Source of the DNA: Stenotrophomonas nitritireducens
GTDB lineage: Bacteria > Pseudomonadota > Gammaproteobacteria > Xanthomonadales > Xanthomonadaceae
DNA: 64,000 bases
Assembly (NCBI RefSeq): GCF_001700965.1
Contig: NZ_CP016756.1
Span: forward strand, 2,966,501-3,030,500
Direction of reading: 5' to 3'
In this document: piece after piece, positions 24,826 through 33,732 of the stretch
Numbering within the stretch: position 1 is the first letter of the stretch
Layout of the letters: the number at the start of each line of letters is the position of its first letter
Notes under the pieces: generated by a model
The model's database searches: none
The model's input: the letters and a program-made list of their open reading frames with translations, nothing else
What the model was told of the DNA's origin: nothing
Made by a program: the position numbers and the translations under genes

Positions 24826-26134
24826 CAACGCCATCGAAGTAAGTGGGCTCAGCAAGTACTATCAGATCTACGACAAGCCCCGTGATCGCCTGATGCAGAT
24901 GTTGTTCGGACGCGGCGGAAGGCGCTTCTATCAGGAGTTCTGGGCGTTACGTGATATTTCCTTCAGCATCCCCAAGGGGCAGGTCTACGGAATTCTCGGC
25001 AAGAACGGTGCGGGTAAATCGACACTTCTGCAGATAATCTGCGGGACGCTTGCCGCATCATCGGGAGAGGCAAGGGTAGCGGGGCGTGTTTCTGCGCTGC
25101 TTGAATTGGGCTCCGGATTCAATCCGGAGTTCACTGGTATCGAAAACATCTACATGAATGCTCAGCTGCTTGGCCTGACCCGATCCGAGGTCGACAAGAA
25201 GTTGGATAAAATTCTCGCGTTCGCGGACATTGGCGATCATGTGCATCAGCCGGTGAAAACCTATTCGAGCGGCATGTTTGCGCGATTGGCATTCTCGGTG
25301 GCAATCCATGTCGACCCAGACATCCTGATCGTCGATGAGACCTTGAGCGTCGGTGATGCTTGGTTCCAGCATAAAAGCATGGCACGCATGCGCAAACTCA
25401 TGGAAAGCGGCTGCACTGTTTTGTTTGTAAGCCACTCAATCGATGCTGTTCGTGCACTCTGTGATCACGCGATCTGGATTGATGGCGGCGCGCTGAAGAT
25501 GCAGGGTAATGTCACTGAAGTCACAAATGCCTACATGAATGACGTATTTGTTGAACACAACAAGATCATTCTAGAGGCCAATGAGGTCAGTGCCGAATCA
25601 CCGTCTGTTCGTCTGGTAGACGCCGTAATCGGTGGTTCAATTGCCAGTGAACCCGCTGAATTGATACTTGGTAGTGCTGGCGTGCCTGTTGATGGCGCAG
25701 TACTGAAAGTGCATGCGGTTCAGCTGCTGAATGCCGACGGAGAGCCAACTGACCGTATCGAGCAACGTGATGAGTTCTCTCTTGCCGTGGATATAAATTT
25801 TCACAAGGCATTGAAGAACGTAAGTGTCGGATTCTTGATAAAGGATCAGTTCGGCCAAGAGCTCACTGGTGAGAGCATTTTCAACGCGTTCCGCAAGGGG
25901 CTTGACGTTTCCGCAGGGCAGGCCCTGCGTGTACGCTTCGCCGGGCCGAATCTGCTAAGAGGTGGGCAGTCCTACTCGATTGCCATTCGTATCAATCAGG
26001 TGAGCCGATGGGATCGCAGCGACAACGTCGTTATTTATGCGGACGAGCTAGCTGCAGTTTTTGACGTGCTCACGGACAATGATGAGCCAATGTGGTTCAA
26101 ATTCAGGATGCCCTTCAAGGTGGAGTGCGAGTGA
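24815..26134 (+). CDS. wzt: O-antigen ABC transporter ATPase Wzt with C-terminal carbohydrate-binding domain
   Basis: Encodes 439 residues. The nucleotide-binding domain covers about residues 1-245: Walker A GILGKNGAGKSTLLQ, signature TYSSGMFARLAFSV, Walker B DILIVDETLSVGD and the H-loop LFVSHS. About 190 further residues form a beta-rich extension (DEFSLAVDINFHKALKNV, FLIKDQFGQELTGE, SYSIAIRINQVSRWD). This matches the Wzt C-terminal domain that in E. coli O8/O9a binds the capped non-reducing end of the O chain. Its presence implies a chain-terminating modification as export signal. The stop overlaps the next glycosyltransferase start (TGATG). Confidence 0.94.
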   Translation: MSSDNAIEVSGLSKYYQIYDKPRDRLMQMLFGRGGRRFYQEFWALRDISFSIPKGQVYGILGKNGAGKSTLLQIICGTLAASSGEARVAGRVSALLELGSGFNPEFTGIENIYMNAQLLGLTRSEVDKKLDKILAFADIGDHVHQPVKTYSSGMFARLAFSVAIHVDPDILIVDETLSVGDAWFQHKSMARMRKLMESGCTVLFVSHSIDAVRALCDHAIWIDGGALKMQGNVTEVTNAYMNDVFVEHNKIILEANEVSAESPSVRLVDAVIGGSIASEPAELILGSAGVPVDGAVLKVHAVQLLNADGEPTDRIEQRDEFSLAVDINFHKALKNVSVGFLIKDQFGQELTGESIFNAFRKGLDVSAGQALRVRFAGPNLLRGGQSYSIAIRINQVSRWDRSDNVVIYADELAAVFDVLTDNDEPMWFKFRMPFKVECE

Positions 26135-28263
26135 TGCATATGGACGTTAGCGTTGTACTGAATCTTCATCGGGAAGCATTGCTGGTTACCCCTACTCTGC
26201 TGTCGCTGAACCAGTGCGCGTATGCAGCCAGGGAGGCCGGTATCTCAGTGGAGCTGATCGCGGTATTCGACCGTTCGGACGAAGCTACGCTGCGGGCCTT
26301 CAACGCGCAGAAGCTCGCGAACTTTGATCGTGTCGAAATCATTGAGGTCGATGTCGGTTCATTGGGCCTAGCTAGAAATGCCGGTATTGAGCGGGCAACG
26401 GGCGATTACATCTGGACGTCGGACGCCGACGATCTGGTGTCGTCCAATTCGATCGTTTCGCTGCTGCGGGCTGCTCGCCAGCATGATAATCCGAACGTTG
26501 TTGTTTTCATCGAGTACCTTTGCGCCTTCGGTGATCGTTACCACAATGTCCGGTATTTTGATTCAAAATATCTGACTGCTGCTGATTTCGCGCTGCAGCA
26601 TCCGTATATATCGCGGGTCTTTCTGCCTCGTTCGGTATTTGATCATCTCAAGTACGATGATCTACGGGTGGCTTCCGGGTTTGCTTACGAAGACTGGCAT
26701 TTCAATGCCGGGCTACGGGCGCGCGGCTACGAAATGATCGTTGCTCCGAACACCGTGATCTTCTACAGGCAGCGCAGCGGTAGCCTATTGCGTCAAGCTG
26801 ACGCCGCATCCGCCCGCTTGGTACCGCATGGACTTTTGTTCGACCCTGCCGTATTCCTTGCTGATATGCAGCGATGCCGCGCGAATGCCGGAGACTGGTC
26901 CAAATTTGTCCGTGAACGACAGGAAATTTTTGCGGCCGATAGCACTAGATCGTTCACTGCTTCGGAGGAGCTTAGGGGCTACCTCCGGCAAGCAGTCGCA
27001 ATCGAACCCGAGATCGAACCTGATCGGGTTGAATCGGCTGTCAGTTATAGCCCCATGCCTTGGAGTCCAGCGCACTGGGGAATGCAGCTCGAGTCGCTGT
27101 ACCGAATGATAGGCGCTGGTCAGTTCACAGACGTGGTGTTGCTGCCTTGGCTGCGCCCTGGTGGCGGAGAGAAATATATTCTCCAGATACTGGATGCGAT
27201 TGCGGAACGGGAGCCTGGCGCACGCTTTCTGTTCATTACCGGGGAGTCTGCAGCACGCCACGAATGGATGGCGCGGCTGCCTGCCGGGAGTGTCTTCGTC
27301 GATATATTCAATGCTTTTCCCTCATTGAATGAGGTCGAACGCGACGCTATGTTGATTCGCGCGTTGTTGGCGGTTTCCTCGAGCAATGCGCGTCTGCATG
27401 TGAAGTCCTCGGGCTTCACTCATCGGCTGCTGGATTCGTTCGCTGCGGTGATGTCGACGAGCTTTCGTATTGTGTACTACCGTTTCTGCGACGCGACATA
27501 TAGTTGGGACGGGCGGATATTACGTGGGCCGTGGGGACTACGGGTGATGCGTCAGCACCTCCCCGGGTTCTGGAAAGTCGTCACTGACTGTCAATCTGTC
27601 GTTAGTGAAGATCAGGCATTTTTGGGTCCTCTACCAAGCTATGAGGTGATTTACGCAAAGTGCGACTTGCATCCTGCGTCCGTTCACCAGCAGGGTCCGC
27701 AGATGCGCTTGCTCTGGGCCTCCCGAGTGGATGTCCAGAAGCGACCGGAGCGATTGACTAAAATTGTCCACGCGCTGCAAGAGGCGGGGTTGAATGTTTC
27801 AATCGATGCTTACGGTTCAGCGGATCCTGGGCTCGACACAAAGGCAATCTTCACTACGACTGAAGCAAGAGTTGACTATCGAGGCGGGTTTTCTGTGTTG
27901 TCGGATCTGCCACTGGCTAAGTACGATGCGTTCATCTATACCAGCGACTTTGACGGTCTTCCTAATATTCTGCTTGAGATGATGGGAGCAGGATTGCCTG
28001 CCATCGCGCCGGATGTTGGTGGTATTCGAGAGGTCGTCATCGATGGTGTGACTGGCAAGCTCGTGAAAGGATTGGACGAAGTGGAGTTGATTGCTGCCTA
28101 TGTGAAGGCAGTGGCCGAAATCTATCTGGACTGGGAGGCGACACGTCAATGTGGGCTTCAGGCACGTGAACTGATTCGATCGCAACATGGTCAGGGTGGT
28201 TTTGTTGAACGGGTGGCAGAGGCTCTCGATATTCGTCGTTTGGATTTGAGTAAGGTTGCTTGA
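26134..28263 (+). CDS. Two-domain glycosyltransferase (GT2 + GT4)
   Basis: Encodes 709 residues. The N-terminal part (about 1-270) is a GT-A fold, family 2: VSVVLNLHREALL, GLARNAGIERATGDYIWTSDADD with the metal-binding DxD near residue 97. A linker follows. From about residue 330 a GT4-like GT-B domain begins VVLLPWLRPGGGEKY and ends with LLWASRVDVQKRPERL, DFDGLPNILLEMMGAGLPAI and DVGGIREVV. Both halves are homologous to the two separate minus-strand genes at 30307-32480. It probably adds two different sugars to the O-antigen repeat in the cytoplasm. Start and stop overlap its neighbours by TGATG, so it is in the wzm-wzt operon. Substrates cannot be read from sequence. Confidence 0.88.
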   Translation: MHMDVSVVLNLHREALLVTPTLLSLNQCAYAAREAGISVELIAVFDRSDEATLRAFNAQKLANFDRVEIIEVDVGSLGLARNAGIERATGDYIWTSDADDLVSSNSIVSLLRAARQHDNPNVVVFIEYLCAFGDRYHNVRYFDSKYLTAADFALQHPYISRVFLPRSVFDHLKYDDLRVASGFAYEDWHFNAGLRARGYEMIVAPNTVIFYRQRSGSLLRQADAASARLVPHGLLFDPAVFLADMQRCRANAGDWSKFVRERQEIFAADSTRSFTASEELRGYLRQAVAIEPEIEPDRVESAVSYSPMPWSPAHWGMQLESLYRMIGAGQFTDVVLLPWLRPGGGEKYILQILDAIAEREPGARFLFITGESAARHEWMARLPAGSVFVDIFNAFPSLNEVERDAMLIRALLAVSSSNARLHVKSSGFTHRLLDSFAAVMSTSFRIVYYRFCDATYSWDGRILRGPWGLRVMRQHLPGFWKVVTDCQSVVSEDQAFLGPLPSYEVIYAKCDLHPASVHQQGPQMRLLWASRVDVQKRPERLTKIVHALQEAGLNVSIDAYGSADPGLDTKAIFTTTEARVDYRGGFSVLSDLPLAKYDAFIYTSDFDGLPNILLEMMGAGLPAIAPDVGGIREVVIDGVTGKLVKGLDEVELIAAYVKAVAEIYLDWEATRQCGLQARELIRSQHGQGGFVERVAEALDIRRLDLSKVA

Positions 28264-30293
28264 TGTCGAAAATTCTATTTTACGCTGATGCTGAAAGTAT
28301 CGAGGTTCTCCGCTCTGGCCGGTCCAAAGCGGTGATGCTAGGCAGCGACTTTGGTTATGGTAATTTCGGCGACGTGCTTCAGCACGTAGGCACTGCATCT
28401 AGACTAAGAGAAACGACGTCGCGAGATTTGGTTTCCATTTTTGCGCTGGAGGCAATCTCTAGATTCGTCTCGGCAGCTGCGCTGAGGCAGGTCTATAAGG
28501 TAGATGCGTTGGCATTTGTCGCTTCGGAGCCCCTCAGTCGTGAGGATCTTGCCCGGTTGGGTCTTCAGCAAGTTTTGGTCGTCAGGAATGTTTCCCTAAT
28601 CCATCTCTACGGTGGCGGGTTCTTGAATGAGATGTGGGGGGATTTCTCTCTTCAGATTGCTGAGCTGCTTTTGCAGCGGTTGCCCAGTGCTGTTTACGTG
28701 ATATCGGGGCAGCAGGTTTCTTCTGGATATTCACCGCGCGTAGCTGAGCACATCGAGAAGTTCAAGCCGTTGCTTGTGGGCGTACGTGATCGCGATTCGC
28801 TCCGTAATGTCCAAGAGCACGGTGTTGCGGCGGTGTTCTCTTTCGATGATGCTGTTGAGCAGCTGCTTTCATTGTCTCGCCTGTTCCGCGTGGAGCGCGG
28901 TGCGGGGGCTTTCATCCACCTGAATTCTTCCGGGTACACCGGTAACGATTCGGCCCTGTCTGAAATGACGCAGCACCTCGCTCTAGTGGCTGACCGCGTT
29001 GGACAAGCAGAGCTGCCAGTGCTGTTCCAGGCATTCCAAGACGGGCGCGAAGAGGTGGTCGATTCCATCGAGACCGTCAAGCGGTTGGAACGGGCGTTCC
29101 CATTTGCAGGGACCCAAACCGAGCTGCTGGTAGAGGCGATTCTGGCTCCGCAGAACAAGTGGTCGCAACGTGTTCTAAGGGGGGAGTTCGGGTATTCCTG
29201 CTCTTATCACATCACTATGTGGCTCCAACTCAACGGGGTGCCCTGCTGGTTGCGCGGGAGCAATGGATACTACGACCAGAAGCGCCGGTCCCTTGGCGTA
29301 CAGGGGAGTTTTGAGACATTCCTGGAAACGCTACCGAAGGTCGATCATGGGGCTAATTTGGAGGCTCGTAGCGCGTGGCTTCATAGGCTGGATGCGGTGG
29401 TGGGTGGCGCGGGCGACTTGCAGAACCGCGCAGAGTGGGAAGCGGTGTCCGACGGTAGCAGGGAGTTCTATTTCAAGGGGGAACCCCGCCTCGAGACGCG
29501 TCTTGGCACCATGTGGTGCGAAGTTCGCAAACAGCAGGAGGAAAGAGGGCGACTGCTGGAGGACTTGGAGCGTCTGAAGAGTGAGGCCCGCGCAGAATAT
29601 GAGCGACGGAGTGCGCTTGAAGATGCATTTGGGCGAAATAGTCAGGAACTGGAAATTGCACAGATGGAGTGTGCATCTCTGAAAGAAAAGGCCGGCTCTG
29701 CCGAGGCGCAGCGAGATGCCATTGAGAAGGAGCTGCACGCTGCACGGATTGAGCGTGAGGCTTTGATCAGCAATGCAGAGGCAGCCGTGGTTCAGCGAGA
29801 GGTAATGGAATATGAGCTGGCAGCGGCACAGGCCGCACAGGTGGAGGCGCAGGCTACTTTGATTCGTCTCTTCGACGAGTCTCAGTCCGTGTCAGCACGC
29901 ATCGCTTCTGTGCAGTTTGTGCATGAGTATGTCAAGGACCAGCAGGCGATACTTGAGTCAAGATTGCTCGCCTGCAGCGAGCAATTAACAGCTGTAGGTC
30001 ATGAAGCTCGGCGTTACAGGCAGGAGGCTGAAGCCGAGCATGATGCGCGTATCAGTCTTTCAATCCGCGAATATGAGGCCAATAATAAGCTTGGTGACGT
30101 ATTAGCAAGCAGATCCTGGCGGTGGACACGTCCATTGAGAGCATTCAATCGTTTCGTAGCAACACGTCGATTTGATGCAAAAGGAGATGTCGGCTTGTTT
30201 GAAGCAGTTCGTCTGGTTGGCAGCCGATTGCCCATCCCTCGGTCTTGGAAATCTCAGCTAGGAAACTGGTTGCGGAGGATGCGCAGGCGCTAA
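28263..30293 (+). CDS. Polysaccharide pyruvyl transferase domain fused to a long coiled coil
   Basis: Encodes 676 residues in three parts. Residues about 20-360 match the polysaccharide pyruvyl transferase family: GNFGDVLQHVG near 33, HLYGGGFLNEMWGD near 117, VISGQQVSSG, VRDRDSLRN and SFDDAVEQL. Residues about 419-605 are charged, Glu/Ala/Arg-rich and heptad-like (EERGRLLEDLERLKSEARAE; RDAIEKELHAARIEREALIS), a coiled coil of some 190 residues. The tail holds LASRSWRWTRPLRAFNR, a motif also seen at the ends of large O-antigen transferases, and a basic amphipathic segment ending LGNWLRRMRRR. The architecture recalls WbdD: capping enzyme, coiled-coil ruler, basic tail. Pyruvyl transfer as the capping reaction is inference. 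Confidence 0.82.
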   Translation: MSKILFYADAESIEVLRSGRSKAVMLGSDFGYGNFGDVLQHVGTASRLRETTSRDLVSIFALEAISRFVSAAALRQVYKVDALAFVASEPLSREDLARLGLQQVLVVRNVSLIHLYGGGFLNEMWGDFSLQIAELLLQRLPSAVYVISGQQVSSGYSPRVAEHIEKFKPLLVGVRDRDSLRNVQEHGVAAVFSFDDAVEQLLSLSRLFRVERGAGAFIHLNSSGYTGNDSALSEMTQHLALVADRVGQAELPVLFQAFQDGREEVVDSIETVKRLERAFPFAGTQTELLVEAILAPQNKWSQRVLRGEFGYSCSYHITMWLQLNGVPCWLRGSNGYYDQKRRSLGVQGSFETFLETLPKVDHGANLEARSAWLHRLDAVVGGAGDLQNRAEWEAVSDGSREFYFKGEPRLETRLGTMWCEVRKQQEERGRLLEDLERLKSEARAEYERRSALEDAFGRNSQELEIAQMECASLKEKAGSAEAQRDAIEKELHAARIEREALISNAEAAVVQREVMEYELAAAQAAQVEAQATLIRLFDESQSVSARIASVQFVHEYVKDQQAILESRLLACSEQLTAVGHEARRYRQEAEAEHDARISLSIREYEANNKLGDVLASRSWRWTRPLRAFNRFVATRRFDAKGDVGLFEAVRLVGSRLPIPRSWKSQLGNWLRRMRRR

Positions 30294-30302
30294 GCGCCTG
30301 CG
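30281..30302. terminator. Bidirectional hairpin between the two O-antigen operons
   Basis: gcgcaggcgc and gcgcctgcgt pair around the loop. The TAA stop of the plus-strand pyruvyl-transferase gene lies within the loop and stem base, and the minus-strand glycosyltransferase stop (30307) is 5 bases away. One hairpin therefore serves both convergent operons. Confidence 0.7.
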
Positions 30303-30306
30303 TCAT

Positions 30307-31761
30307 CTAGTGCTCCTCATTATAACCTGATATCTCGCGCATGCCGTTGGCGAAATGTTCCCAAGTGAAGGACTCAAGGCGCTTGGTTTGTGCTGTCACG
30401 CGTTGCTTTCGGAGAGTGACATCTGTCAGGTTCACAATATCAACTGCATATTCAGCGGCACCTGCCCGGGGGGAAAGCAACCATTCAATTGGTATCAGAT
30501 CTCGAATACCTCCCACGTCAGGTGCCACTATCGGTAAGCCTGCTTGTGCAGCTTCGAGTAGGACGTTCGGCAAACCATCCCAAGCGGTGGTGTATACGTA
30601 AGCCAAATGCTCGGGTGAGACGATCTCATGGAAGCGATCAAAGGCGCCGTGCAATGTTACATTCTCCAGCCTTGCCAACGCAGCTAGGTGCGGATCAGTG
30701 CCTGCGAGCGAGACCCCATAAACGTCCCAGTGGTAGTCCTGTAGTTTGGTCGCGATTTCAACCAGCAGCTCAGGACGCTTTTGCCGCTCCAAGCGGCTGG
30801 CCCAGAGGATGCGCTTGCGAGGGGAATTTGCGTTGAGTATCACCGGCGCTTCGGGTGCGGGAAAGTGCACAACCTTGAACAGGTCACTACGTGTGCCAAG
30901 CGTTCTGCACCAAACGTGTGGAGAGGCACTATTGTCCGTGATTACAGCATCCAACCGATGGGCAGTGCTAGGAAGGTAGCGTTGTGCAAGGCCATCCGCT
31001 CGTCCGTCTTCAGTGATTTCGTCGCAATAGAGCGAAGCGAAGATGCGTGTCTTCTGTCGAAGTGCCAAGCCGAAGCGTTCGACGGTATGCCACGCGACGT
31101 GGGAGTTGATGATGTGTAAGCGGCGTGGCGCCAGCTGGATCAACAAGCGAGACAGAACAATTTCAGGTTCATGCAGCGTCGTGCTGAGGTTAGTGAGTTC
31201 GCGCCCAGCATCGACAAATAGAACTCCCTCAGGTAGCCGCTCGGCCCAAGGGGAGCTACCACCCTCAGTTGCTATCACCAGTGTACGCTGGCCAAAATCC
31301 TGGTCGCATAGCCTTGCATGGTGCAGCGCGCCTAGATCTGCGCCTCCGCGCCGCAACCACGGCACTAGCAACACTGTTTCAAACTGGCGATCTCCCACCT
31401 TTTCCAGTATCCGTTGATATGCCTTGCCAGCGCTGGTCCAATGGGTTGGAGCGTAGAGCGCCCGAGGGTGCTTTGCCTGGAAAGGGCCTGGAGCAAGCAA
31501 GGAATCGACCTGAATTGAAAGATCATGCATATCGCGAACAGCCCAATCTGGCAGGACGCGCATAATTTTCTCTGGTTCGCGCAATGCTCTTCGCACCATA
31601 AGTGCGTCGACGGATGAGGGCCAGTTCGCACTTGGTCGCATGCGTTTCGCCAGCCCCAATATCGTGGACAGGACTGCGCGCTGCAAAAAAGCCGGAAGCC
31701 TTGATATAAGTTGCCTGTCGATCAAGTGATAGGTGCGCGAGAAGAAAGTACGTGACATCAT
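30307..31761 (-). CDS. Glycosyltransferase, GT4-like
   Basis: Encodes 484 residues. The N-terminal about 130 residues are not recognisable. A GT-B fold follows with ETVLLVPWLRRGGADLGALH, RILWASRLERQKRPELL, TTAWDGLPNVLLEAAQAGLP and PDVGGIRDLI, the nucleotide-sugar binding half of family 4. It is homologous to the C-terminal half of the plus-strand fusion protein at 26134-28263. The start overlaps the stop of the GT2 gene by ATGA. It is the last gene of the minus-strand O-antigen operon. The sugar is unknown. Confidence 0.85.
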   Translation of the reverse strand: MMSRTFFSRTYHLIDRQLISRLPAFLQRAVLSTILGLAKRMRPSANWPSSVDALMVRRALREPEKIMRVLPDWAVRDMHDLSIQVDSLLAPGPFQAKHPRALYAPTHWTSAGKAYQRILEKVGDRQFETVLLVPWLRRGGADLGALHHARLCDQDFGQRTLVIATEGGSSPWAERLPEGVLFVDAGRELTNLSTTLHEPEIVLSRLLIQLAPRRLHIINSHVAWHTVERFGLALRQKTRIFASLYCDEITEDGRADGLAQRYLPSTAHRLDAVITDNSASPHVWCRTLGTRSDLFKVVHFPAPEAPVILNANSPRKRILWASRLERQKRPELLVEIATKLQDYHWDVYGVSLAGTDPHLAALARLENVTLHGAFDRFHEIVSPEHLAYVYTTAWDGLPNVLLEAAQAGLPIVAPDVGGIRDLIPIEWLLSPRAGAAEYAVDIVNLTDVTLRKQRVTAQTKRLESFTWEHFANGMREISGYNEEH

Positions 31762-32480
31762 GTGCGGGGAGCAAACAGACGGGTCGGCGGAATCAGTGCA
31801 TGATTTCCGGAGTGCGCATTGTTGAGAGAACCGGTTGATTTTTTGCGTACATAGTGAACGGTCCCGCTTGTGATGAGATGAGGGTGGCCGAGTGCCAGTG
31901 TTTCGCAATTCCAGTGCCAGTCCTCGAAGCCGAATCCGGTCTCGCCTGGGCGTGCCAAAGCGTACGGCGTTCGCAGATAGGTGGTCCGTGCAGCGAAGCT
32001 GCACGCGTTCCAGGGATTGGTGACCAGCATGCAGGTAGGGTCGAAATCGGCCGCGTTGCTTCCCTTCTGCCACCACAGGCCATTCTCTGCTTCGAACGTG
32101 ACAATGAGTTCGGGGTGAAAGATCGCGTTCTCGTTTTCGGCTGCGGCGTCCACGCTACGGATGATGAAGTCTGCGGAGAGATAGTCATCGCCGTCGCAGA
32201 TCAGGATCCATCGACCTGTCGCAGCCTTTATTGCAGCATTGCGGGATAGTCCCAGATCTCCATACTCCAATACCAAAATGCGGTCGATCAGGCCGGAACG
32301 CTGCTGGTCAGTCACGATGCGGACAGTTTCTTCGTCAGCTCGATCCAGAGTGGCGATCACTTCTACGACGATGCTCCGTTGGGATGCGGCAAGTTTACAG
32401 CGACGCAGTGACATCAGACTCTTGTGAGCCAGCAAGCCCTCGCGATGGAAAGTAATAACGGCTGTAACATCTGCTTGCAT
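31758..32480 (-). CDS. Family 2 glycosyltransferase
   Basis: Encodes 240 residues of GT-A fold: VTAVITFHREGLL, VEVIATLDRADEE, LGLSRNAAIKAATGRWILICDGDDY with the DxD motif, and FGFEDWHWN near the catalytic base region. It is homologous to the N-terminal half of the fused protein at 26134-28263, and its partner GT4 gene follows with an ATGA overlap, so the pair is a split version of that fusion. The ATG at 32480 gives the family N-terminus; the frame upstream runs into galE. Confidence 0.85.
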   Translation of the reverse strand: MQADVTAVITFHREGLLAHKSLMSLRRCKLAASQRSIVVEVIATLDRADEETVRIVTDQQRSGLIDRILVLEYGDLGLSRNAAIKAATGRWILICDGDDYLSADFIIRSVDAAAENENAIFHPELIVTFEAENGLWWQKGSNAADFDPTCMLVTNPWNACSFAARTTYLRTPYALARPGETGFGFEDWHWNCETLALGHPHLITSGTVHYVRKKSTGSLNNAHSGNHALIPPTRLFAPRT

Positions 32481-32500
32481 TGGCGGCACCAAGGTGAGGT

Positions 32501-33511
32501 TCAGTCTGATTCGGCGTTGCTGTGAAGCTGCCAACGCCAAGCATCGATGCACATCTGATCAAGATTTCTCTCGGCGGTCCAGCCGAGCAGATCCTGTGCC
32601 AATTTTGCATCAGCGAAACAGGCCGCTACATCGCCGTGCCTGCGGTCGACGATTTTGGTTGGTACTTTTTGGCCGCTGGCCCGCTCGAATGCAGCTACAA
32701 CCTCCAGTACGCTATAGCCCTTACCAGTGCCCAGATTGACGGTTATATTCGATTTGTTTGAAATGACAAAATCGAGCGCGCTAACATGGGCGATAGCCAA
32801 GTCAACGACATGGATGTAGTCGCGGACGCCCGTGCCGTCGGGGGTGTCATAGTCCTTCCCGAAAATTTTAAGATGCTCGCGCTGTCCCGCGGCTACCTGC
32901 GCGACGTAGGGCATCAGATTATTGGGAATACCGCTGGGTGCTTCGCCGATCAGCCCTGTGGGATGCGCACCAACAGGGTTGAAATAACGGAGTACTGCGA
33001 CGTGAAACGACGGATCAGCACCAGCCTTGTCAGCAAGCATCTGTTCACATATGAGTTTGGTACGTCCGTATGGATTGGTGGTGCGGGTCGGTGCAGATTC
33101 CAAAATCGGGCACTGATCGGGCTCTCCGTAAACGGTTGCCGAAGAGCTGAAAACGAAATGGCGTACCCCTGAAGCCTCCATCGCTCTTAAGATAGTAATT
33201 GTGCCGGATATGTTGTTGTCGAAGTAGTCCAGCGGATGATGCCAGGATTCGCCCACAGCCTTGAGGGCTGCGAAATGGATTACCGCGTCAATTGCATGGG
33301 TCCTGAAAGACTCTTCCAGTAAGTTGCGGTCGCGGATATCGCCACGAATGAATATAGGAGCCGCTCCGCAAATTGTGGTGATGCGATCAATGACCCCCTC
33401 GTTGCTGTTCAGGAGGTTGTCGAAAATAATCACATTGTGTCCACGTGCAATTAATTCCACGCACGTATGTGACCCAATGAATCCGGCCCCTCCTGTGACG
33501 AATATGTTCAT
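32501..33511 (-). CDS. galE: UDP-glucose 4-epimerase
   Basis: Encodes 336 residues of the short-chain dehydrogenase/reductase extended family. The NAD-binding motif is [12 protein letters not shown], the catalytic Ser is in FVFSSSATVYGEP and the YxxxK pair in NPYGRTKL. RYFNPVGAHPTGLIGE and the GTGVRDYIHVVDLA segment are typical GalE. It interconverts UDP-glucose and UDP-galactose (or the N-acetyl forms), supplying galactose-type sugars to the O chain. It lies inside the minus-strand O-antigen operon, 21 bases before the GT2 gene start. Confidence 0.92.
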   Translation of the reverse strand: MNIFVTGGAGFIGSHTCVELIARGHNVIIFDNLLNSNEGVIDRITTICGAAPIFIRGDIRDRNLLEESFRTHAIDAVIHFAALKAVGESWHHPLDYFDNNISGTITILRAMEASGVRHFVFSSSATVYGEPDQCPILESAPTRTTNPYGRTKLICEQMLADKAGADPSFHVAVLRYFNPVGAHPTGLIGEAPSGIPNNLMPYVAQVAAGQREHLKIFGKDYDTPDGTGVRDYIHVVDLAIAHVSALDFVISNKSNITVNLGTGKGYSVLEVVAAFERASGQKVPTKIVDRRHGDVAACFADAKLAQDLLGWTAERNLDQMCIDAWRWQLHSNAESD

Positions 33512-33732
33512 TTTATTATCCTGGTTTGATGGCGCGTATGTACTGGGGGCGGATGATAATGCGCTCAGTGACGGAGTTCGGTTTCAATGTGCGGAAACAT
33601 AGGAGCATGCATTAACGCGTATTGTTCGAGACCAAAAGATCCGCTTTGCTGAGTAGCAAGGGGGCTTCATCCAGAGTCGGTCGCTGCTGTCCCCTCGTTG
33701 CAATCAAGGTGTAGCGGGCCGGTACCCACTTA

